A stretch of 38,932 bases of DNA from Actinomycetes bacterium (lineage in GTDB: Bacteria > Actinomycetota > Actinomycetes > Mycobacteriales > Mycobacteriaceae). A program made the position numbers and the translations under genes. Under the pieces are notes generated by a model that saw nothing but the letters and a program-made list of their open reading frames with translations, ran no database searches and was not told where the DNA came from. Location of the stretch: positions 1 through 38,932 of the forward strand of contig JAHZJB010000135.1 in the NCBI GenBank assembly GCA_022601135.1, in the 5' to 3' direction. This document shows positions 34,984 through 38,932 of the stretch, in pieces (position 1 is the stretch's first letter; each line of letters starts with the position of its first letter).

Positions 34984-35505
34984 ATGCTGCTGCACCAGGG
35001 AATCGGGCTGGACGCGTTCAACGCGATGCCGATGCGTCGCGCCGTCCACGCCGTCTTCGAGTGCTGTTCGAGCGTGCCACTGGCCGCAGATCTGGCGCGG
35101 GCCCGCCCCTACGACAACCACGACCAGCTGTTTCGCTGCGCCGACACGTTGCTGTTCGGGCTCAGCGAGGATGCGGTCGACGCCATCCTGGAGGCCTGCC
35201 CAGACATCGGCCGGCGGCCGGGAAGTGAGAAGTCCCAGGCCGAGCAGTGCGCTGTCACCGACGATCGGCCCGAGTTGAGGGAGCAACTGACGAGAGCGGC
35301 AGCGAACTACCGGCGCCACTTCGGTTTCGGGTTCGTGATGTTCGTCGACGGTTACAGCGCCGAAGACATCCTCGCAGCGCTCGCAGACCGCCTGAACAAT
35401 GACCACGACACTGAGCGCAAAGTGGTCCGAAACGAACTCGCTCGGATCAACCGCACCCGGCTCGACCGGATGCTTGGCCCCGAGGGCGGCTACGACAACT
35501 GGTGA
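34984..35505 (+). CDS. UraD/OHCU-decarboxylase-family protein with altered active site
   Basis: A 173-residue all-helical protein of the 2-oxo-4-hydroxy-4-carboxy-5-ureidoimidazoline decarboxylase family. Family features are MPMRRAVHAVFECCSSVPLA, ARARPYDNHDQLFRCAD, the SQAEQ segment with Glu87, and the FGFGFVMFVDGYSAEDIL helix. The motif normally HPRIG, which supplies the catalytic His, reads C72-P-D-I-G here, so ordinary OHCU decarboxylation is doubtful. No uricase or other urate gene is nearby. There is no clear ribosome site. The last 16 bases overlap the convergent EAL gene. It may be a divergent mycobacterial subfamily with another substrate. Confidence 0.8.
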   Translation: MLLHQGIGLDAFNAMPMRRAVHAVFECCSSVPLAADLARARPYDNHDQLFRCADTLLFGLSEDAVDAILEACPDIGRRPGSEKSQAEQCAVTDDRPELREQLTRAAANYRRHFGFGFVMFVDGYSAEDILAALADRLNNDHDTERKVVRNELARINRTRLDRMLGPEGGYDNW

Positions 35506-36278
35506 CCGGGCGATGCCAACGCTGCCGGATTGATCTGCGCCAAGCTCTCGAATGACGGTCTGGCCAGGTAATAGCCCTGGAAAAGGTGTATGCCGATATC
35601 CTGCAGGCAACTCAGTTCGTCGCCGGTTTCCACGCCTTCGGCGATCACGGTCATGCCCAATTCACGACAAATCTGCACCATGCCCTTGCATATGACCTGG
35701 CGCGCCTTGTCCCCCGAGATGTCACGTATCAAGCACATGTCCAGCTTAACCACGTCCGGCCGCAAGTCAGCCAGCAGATTCAAGCCGGAGTGACCGGCCC
35801 CGAAATCGTCGATAGCGACGAGAAACCCGCGCCCCTGGTAGTCGGTGACGATGGTACGGAGGTGCGGCAGGTCATTCACGTACTCGCTCTCGGTGATTTC
35901 AAAGACGATGCGACTGGTGGGAAATCCGTACTCCTCAGCGGCTTCCAGGGTCGTGCGTATGCATAATTCGGGTCGGTACACGGCGTTGGGCATAAAATTG
36001 ACGTTGAGCAACGTGGAGATACCCAGCTCGGCGGCCAGCTTGATCGCCTTCACCCGACACGTCTGATCGAAGCGGTAGAGATTGTCCTTGTTGACCCGTT
36101 CGAAAACTTCGGCGGCCGGTTCGTTTCGCACGCCCCGTACCAGCGCCTCATGTGAGTAGATCTCACCGTTCAGAGTATTGACGATGGGCTGAAACGCCAT
36201 CGAGATGTCGAACCCCAGGCCGGCGCCCTGTGCGCACGCTCCGCAACTCAACGGGCGGTAATCCGTAGGCCTGGGCAT
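35490..36278 (-). CDS. Stand-alone EAL-domain c-di-GMP phosphodiesterase
   Basis: A 262-residue protein that is essentially one EAL domain. Catalytic motifs are present: EALVR at 44-48 (the EAL signature), NVNFMPNAV, FEITESE, IDDFGAGHSG with the metal-binding Asp pair, VKLDMCLI with the catalytic Lys, IAEGVE and FQGYYLARP. It should hydrolyse c-di-GMP to pGpG. The N-terminus has a Cys pair (Cys12-x-x-Cys15) just before the EAL core, seen in a subfamily of EAL proteins and possibly a redox or metal switch. It has no GGDEF or PAS domain. The start ATG abuts a short hairpin (36279-36291). Confidence 0.92.
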   Translation of the reverse strand: MPRPTDYRPLSCGACAQGAGLGFDISMAFQPIVNTLNGEIYSHEALVRGVRNEPAAEVFERVNKDNLYRFDQTCRVKAIKLAAELGISTLLNVNFMPNAVYRPELCIRTTLEAAEEYGFPTSRIVFEITESEYVNDLPHLRTIVTDYQGRGFLVAIDDFGAGHSGLNLLADLRPDVVKLDMCLIRDISGDKARQVICKGMVQICRELGMTVIAEGVETGDELSCLQDIGIHLFQGYYLARPSFESLAQINPAALASPGHQLS

Positions 36279-36291
36279 GTAGGAAACCTAC
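36279..36291 (-). promoter_or_regulatory. Hairpin abutting the EAL gene start codon
   Basis: On the minus strand GTAGG-TTT-CCTAC forms a perfect 5-bp stem with a 3-nt loop and ends one base before the ATG at 36278. The only purine-rich candidate ribosome site (GTAGG) lies in the 5' arm, so the hairpin could block initiation, or the dyad could be a DNA operator. Confidence 0.45.
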
Positions 36292-36354
36292 GACAATGCC
36301 GGGTTCGCCACTGCTCGACCCCAAACACCGAGGCACCACGACACCCGGCCGGCG

Positions 36355-37410
36355 TCACCGCGAAGGATCCTCCCGCGGATCCGCGGTGAGGTCGGCGGGC
36401 TCCACCGCACCGGCGGTCGACGGGCCGCCGTTTTTGCGCACGTCGTGCACCCGGGTCTTGTACAGGCTCGCCGCGGCGGTGATCACCAACGTGGCGACGA
36501 TTACGCCGAGGGACAGCAGCGTGGGTATCTCGGGCACCGCAACATTTTTCCCGCCGTTGATGAACGGCAACTCGTTCTCGTGCAGCGCATGCAGCAAAAG
36601 CTTGATGCCGATGTAGCCCAGGATGAATGCCAACCCCTGCGAAAGGTAGACCAGCCGTTTCAGCAGATCGCCCAATAGGAAGTACAGCTGGCGCAGACCC
36701 ATCAGCGCGAACACATTGGCGGTGAACACCAGATAGGGCTCGCGCGTCAGGCCGTAAATGGCAGGAATGGAGTCCAGCGCGAAGAGCAGGTCGGTGGTGC
36801 CCAGCGCGACGATGACCAGGAACATCGGTGTCATCAGCCGTTCGCCGGTCCCGCGATGGTCCTTCACCCACAACTTCAGGCCATCCCACTGGTCGGTGAA
36901 CTTGAGGTGCCGCTGGGCGAACCGCACCACTGAGTTTTCGGCGTCGTCATCGTGTTCTGTGTCGCGGGCCAACTTGATCGCGGTGTACACGAGGAAGGCG
37001 CCGAAGAGGTAGAACACCCAGGAGAAATTCTCGATCGCCACGGCGCCGAGCGCGATGAAGATGCCGCGGAAGATCAGCGCCAGGATGATGCCGACCAGCA
37101 GGGCCTGCTGCTGATAGATCCGCGGCACCTTGAAGCTGGCCATGATGATCAGGAAGATGAACAGGTTGTCCACCGACAGGCTGTACTCGGTGAGCCAGCC
37201 AGCGAAGAACTCCAGCCCGAACTGGCCACCGTGGAAGAACCACGTCCAGAGCCCGAACGCGATGGCCAGACCGATGTAGACCGTCAGGTAGGTGGCTGTC
37301 TCACGCCTGGACGGCTCATGCGGCCGTCGCCCGATCACGATCACGTCGAACAACAGGATCGCGATCGTCACGCTGAGTGTGATGCCCCACTCGAGCGCAG
37401 ATACGTTCAT
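36355..37410 (-). CDS. TerC-family integral membrane protein
   Basis: A 351-residue protein with about eight to nine membrane helices. TerC motifs are LTEYSLSVDNLFIFLIIMAS and TTDLLFALDSIPAIYG, each with conserved acidic residues, plus a repeat-like symmetry between the halves. TerC proteins are linked to tellurite resistance and, in several bacteria, to Mn2+ export to secreted enzymes. The C-terminal 40 residues are cytoplasmic and charged. The ATG at 37410 is chosen; a TTG one codon upstream is also in frame. GGAGG lies four bases upstream inside a hairpin. The gene diverges from the peptide synthetase gene across 85 bp. Confidence 0.9.
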   Translation of the reverse strand: MNVSALEWGITLSVTIAILLFDVIVIGRRPHEPSRRETATYLTVYIGLAIAFGLWTWFFHGGQFGLEFFAGWLTEYSLSVDNLFIFLIIMASFKVPRIYQQQALLVGIILALIFRGIFIALGAVAIENFSWVFYLFGAFLVYTAIKLARDTEHDDDAENSVVRFAQRHLKFTDQWDGLKLWVKDHRGTGERLMTPMFLVIVALGTTDLLFALDSIPAIYGLTREPYLVFTANVFALMGLRQLYFLLGDLLKRLVYLSQGLAFILGYIGIKLLLHALHENELPFINGGKNVAVPEIPTLLSLGVIVATLVITAAASLYKTRVHDVRKNGGPSTAGAVEPADLTADPREDPSR

Positions 37411-37413
37411 CAA

Positions 37414-37442
37414 ACCTCCGGTCGGTGGTCAACGTCGGAGGT
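37414..37442 (-). promoter_or_regulatory. Shine-Dalgarno-sequestering hairpin before terC
   Basis: On the minus strand ACCTCCG (37436-37442) pairs with CGGAGGT (37414-37420), seven perfect base pairs around a 15-nt loop. The 3' arm is the ribosome-binding site itself (GGAGG), four bases before the ATG. This anti-Shine-Dalgarno structure should make terC translation conditional. It does not match the yybP-ykoY manganese riboswitch consensus known upstream of some TerC genes. Confidence 0.65.
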
Positions 37443-37483
37443 CCTTTCCACCGCCATCGGCCTGGCGTCGATGGTAGGCCAGC

Positions 37484-37495
37484 TAGTTTGTACCC
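37484..37495 (+). promoter_or_regulatory. Putative -10 element for a leaderless peptide-synthetase mRNA
   Basis: TAGTTT (37484-37489) is followed by six bases and the GTG start codon at 37496, and there is no Shine-Dalgarno sequence. The spacing predicts a transcript that begins on the G of GTG. Confidence 0.5.
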
Positions 37496-38932
37496 GTGGC
37501 AGCAGCGGATCCAGCCCCGGAGATCCCCAGTCAATTCGCGCTGTCGGCGCACGCCGCCGAGCCGCGCACCCTGATCGACATCCTGTACGAGACCGCGGAT
37601 CGTCATCCCGACGCGCCCGCACTTGACGACGGCAACGTCCAGCTCACTTACGCCGAGCTGATCTCGGACGTCGAAGACAGTGTCTCGTGGCTTGCGGCGC
37701 GGGGAATCGGCCGCGGCGACCGAATCGGAATCCGGATGCCCTCGGGCAGCTATGCACTGTACGTCGCCATTCTGGCGACCCTGGCGACCGGCGCCGCCTA
37801 CGTACCGGTCGACGCGGACGATCCGCCGGAGCGCGCCGAACTGGTGTTCACCGAGGCCGGTGTCGTCGCGGTGATCACCGAGCGGGGCCTGGTCCGCGGG
37901 CCAGGCTCGTCGCGAGGGTGGCGCGCCGTCGCACCGCTGAGTCGAGATGACGCATGGGTCATCTTCACCTCCGGTTCGACCGGAACCCCCAAGGGCGTCG
38001 CGGTCACCCACCGCAGCGCGGCCGCTTTCGTCGACGCGGAAGCACGCTTGTTCCTGCAGGACAAACCCATTGGGCCTGGCGACCGGGTGCTGGCCGGTTT
38101 GTCGGTCGCGTTCGACGCGTCCTGTGAGGAGATGTGGCTGGCATGGCGGCACGGCGCGTGCCTGGTGCCGGCGCCACGGTCGCTGGTGCGTAGCGGGATG
38201 GACCTCGGCCCCTGGTTGGTGTCCCGCGATATCACCGTCGTCTCGACCGTGCCCACGCTGGCGGCGCTGTGGCCTGCTGAAGCGCTGGAGGGGGTACGGC
38301 TGCTGATCTTCGGCGGTGAAGCCTGCCCCCCGGAATTGGCCGAACGGCTGGCCTGCGGCCCGGACGCCGAGGGCCGCGAAGTGTGGAACACCTACGGGCC
38401 CACCGAGGCAACGGTGGTCGCATGCGCGGCGAAGCTGGACGGTTCGGCAGGGCAGGATGCGGGGAACGGCAAGCGCACGGTCAGCATCGGCCTGCCGCTC
38501 CCGGGATGGGATTTGGCCGTCGTCGACAGCGGCGGCAACCCGGTGCGCCTTGGTGAGGTCGGCGAATTGATCATCGGCGGCGTGGGGCTGGCGCGTTACC
38601 TCGACCGGGAGAAAGACGTCGAGAAATTCGGAGCCATGCCCACCCTCAGCTCCCACGGATCCTGGAGCCGCGCCTACCGCAGCGGTGACCTGGTCCGACT
38701 CGAATCGGACGGGTTGTACTTCGTCGGCCGAGCCGACGATCAGGTCAAGGTGGGCGGGCGCCGCATCGAGCTCGGCGAAGTGGATACCGCGCTGGCGAGT
38801 CTGCCCGGGGTCAGCGCCGCCGCCACCACCGTGCGCGAGACGGCCGGCGGCACACCGCTGCTGGTGGGCTACCTCGTGGTGGCGCCGGACGCCAGGCAGA
38901 CCTTCGACCTCGCCGACGCCCGCGCTCAGCTG
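37496..38932 (+). CDS. Non-ribosomal peptide synthetase adenylation domain, Pls/PosA-like (5' part)
   Basis: The first 479 codons of a larger gene that leaves the window in frame. The sequence is a single adenylation domain that activates an amino acid as its AMP ester. Core motifs are A3 FTSGSTGTPKGVAVTH, A5 NTYGPTEATVVA, A7 YRSGDLV and A8 GRADDQVKVGGRRIELGEVD. The opening (TLIDILYETADRHPDAPALD, YAELISDVED, GAAYVPVDADDPPERAELVF) resembles the Pls/PosA family, in which the A domain is followed by a carrier domain and a large membrane transferase-like region; that part is not visible. The GTG start has no ribosome site but has a -10 element six bases upstream. The activated amino acid cannot be read with confidence. 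Confidence 0.85.
   Translation, partial: MAAADPAPEIPSQFALSAHAAEPRTLIDILYETADRHPDAPALDDGNVQLTYAELISDVEDSVSWLAARGIGRGDRIGIRMPSGSYALYVAILATLATGAAYVPVDADDPPERAELVFTEAGVVAVITERGLVRGPGSSRGWRAVAPLSRDDAWVIFTSGSTGTPKGVAVTHRSAAAFVDAEARLFLQDKPIGPGDRVLAGLSVAFDASCEEMWLAWRHGACLVPAPRSLVRSGMDLGPWLVSRDITVVSTVPTLAALWPAEALEGVRLLIFGGEACPPELAERLACGPDAEGREVWNTYGPTEATVVACAAKLDGSAGQDAGNGKRTVSIGLPLPGWDLAVVDSGGNPVRLGEVGELIIGGVGLARYLDREKDVEKFGAMPTLSSHGSWSRAYRSGDLVRLESDGLYFVGRADDQVKVGGRRIELGEVDTALASLPGVSAAATTVRETAGGTPLLVGYLVVAPDARQTFDLADARAQL

Noticed and set aside
37411..37495. yybP-ykoY manganese riboswitch before terC
   Set aside because: Only an 85-bp gap exists and the conserved yybP-ykoY sequence blocks are not present; only the simple hairpin is supported.
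37316..38656. A 446-codon open frame on the minus strand
   Set aside because: It lies opposite the adenylation domain and the start of terC; the plus-strand frame carries all core NRPS motifs.

Overview
The window is high-GC actinobacterial DNA, and its gene order matches the mycobacterial chromosome around mutY, clpC1-lsr2-lysS, the pan/fol operon, ftsH and ppa (Rv3589 to Rv3628 of M. tuberculosis H37Rv, from memory). Lsr2, MhuD, LpqF, LpqG, a PE-PPE-domain protein and the GTG/TTG and leaderless starts all fit Mycobacterium. The H37Rv neighbours PE_PGRS58, PE_PGRS59, espACD and esxVW are absent and other genes fill their places, which suggests a fast-growing, environmental (Mycolicibacterium-type) species. 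I saw no tRNA, rRNA, insertion sequence or CRISPR array.

Region 1 (1-5697). After the end of mutY comes a minus-strand cassette with a divergent regulator: dabB (NuoL-like membrane subunit), dabA (DUF2309, beta-carbonic-anhydrase-like), a PII-like protein and a beta-carbonic-anhydrase homologue that keeps its zinc ligands but lacks the catalytic Asp/Arg pair. The first two genes form a DAB/MpsAB-type inorganic-carbon uptake complex. The last two look like a regulatory or sensing addition. This cassette is the most unusual system in the window.

Region 2 (5768-10065). An alpha/beta hydrolase, the haem-degrading enzyme MhuD and the lipoprotein LpqF are followed by a cobalamin-riboswitch operon, cbtB-cbtA-histidine phosphatase, that probably imports cobalt.

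Region 3 (10066-24696) is core genome on the minus strand. ftsH is followed by folE-folP-folB-folK, DUF3180, DUF6779, DUF2520, panC, panD, coaX and lysS, with many stop/start overlaps, so folate, pantothenate and CoA synthesis and lysyl-tRNA charging are probably co-expressed. lsr2 (nucleoid protein) and clpC1 (protease ATPase, with a ClgR-like operator) follow.

Region 4 (24880-38932). ephA, a secreted PE-PPE-domain hydrolase and lpqG lie on the plus strand. A minus-strand operon follows: dacB, a zinc metalloprotease-like gene, tilS, hpt and a molybdopterin oxidoreductase. Next are ppa, a UraD-like protein with an altered active site, a stand-alone EAL phosphodiesterase, a TerC-family membrane protein whose Shine-Dalgarno sequence lies in a hairpin, and the start of a Pls/PosA-like non-ribosomal peptide synthetase that runs off the end.
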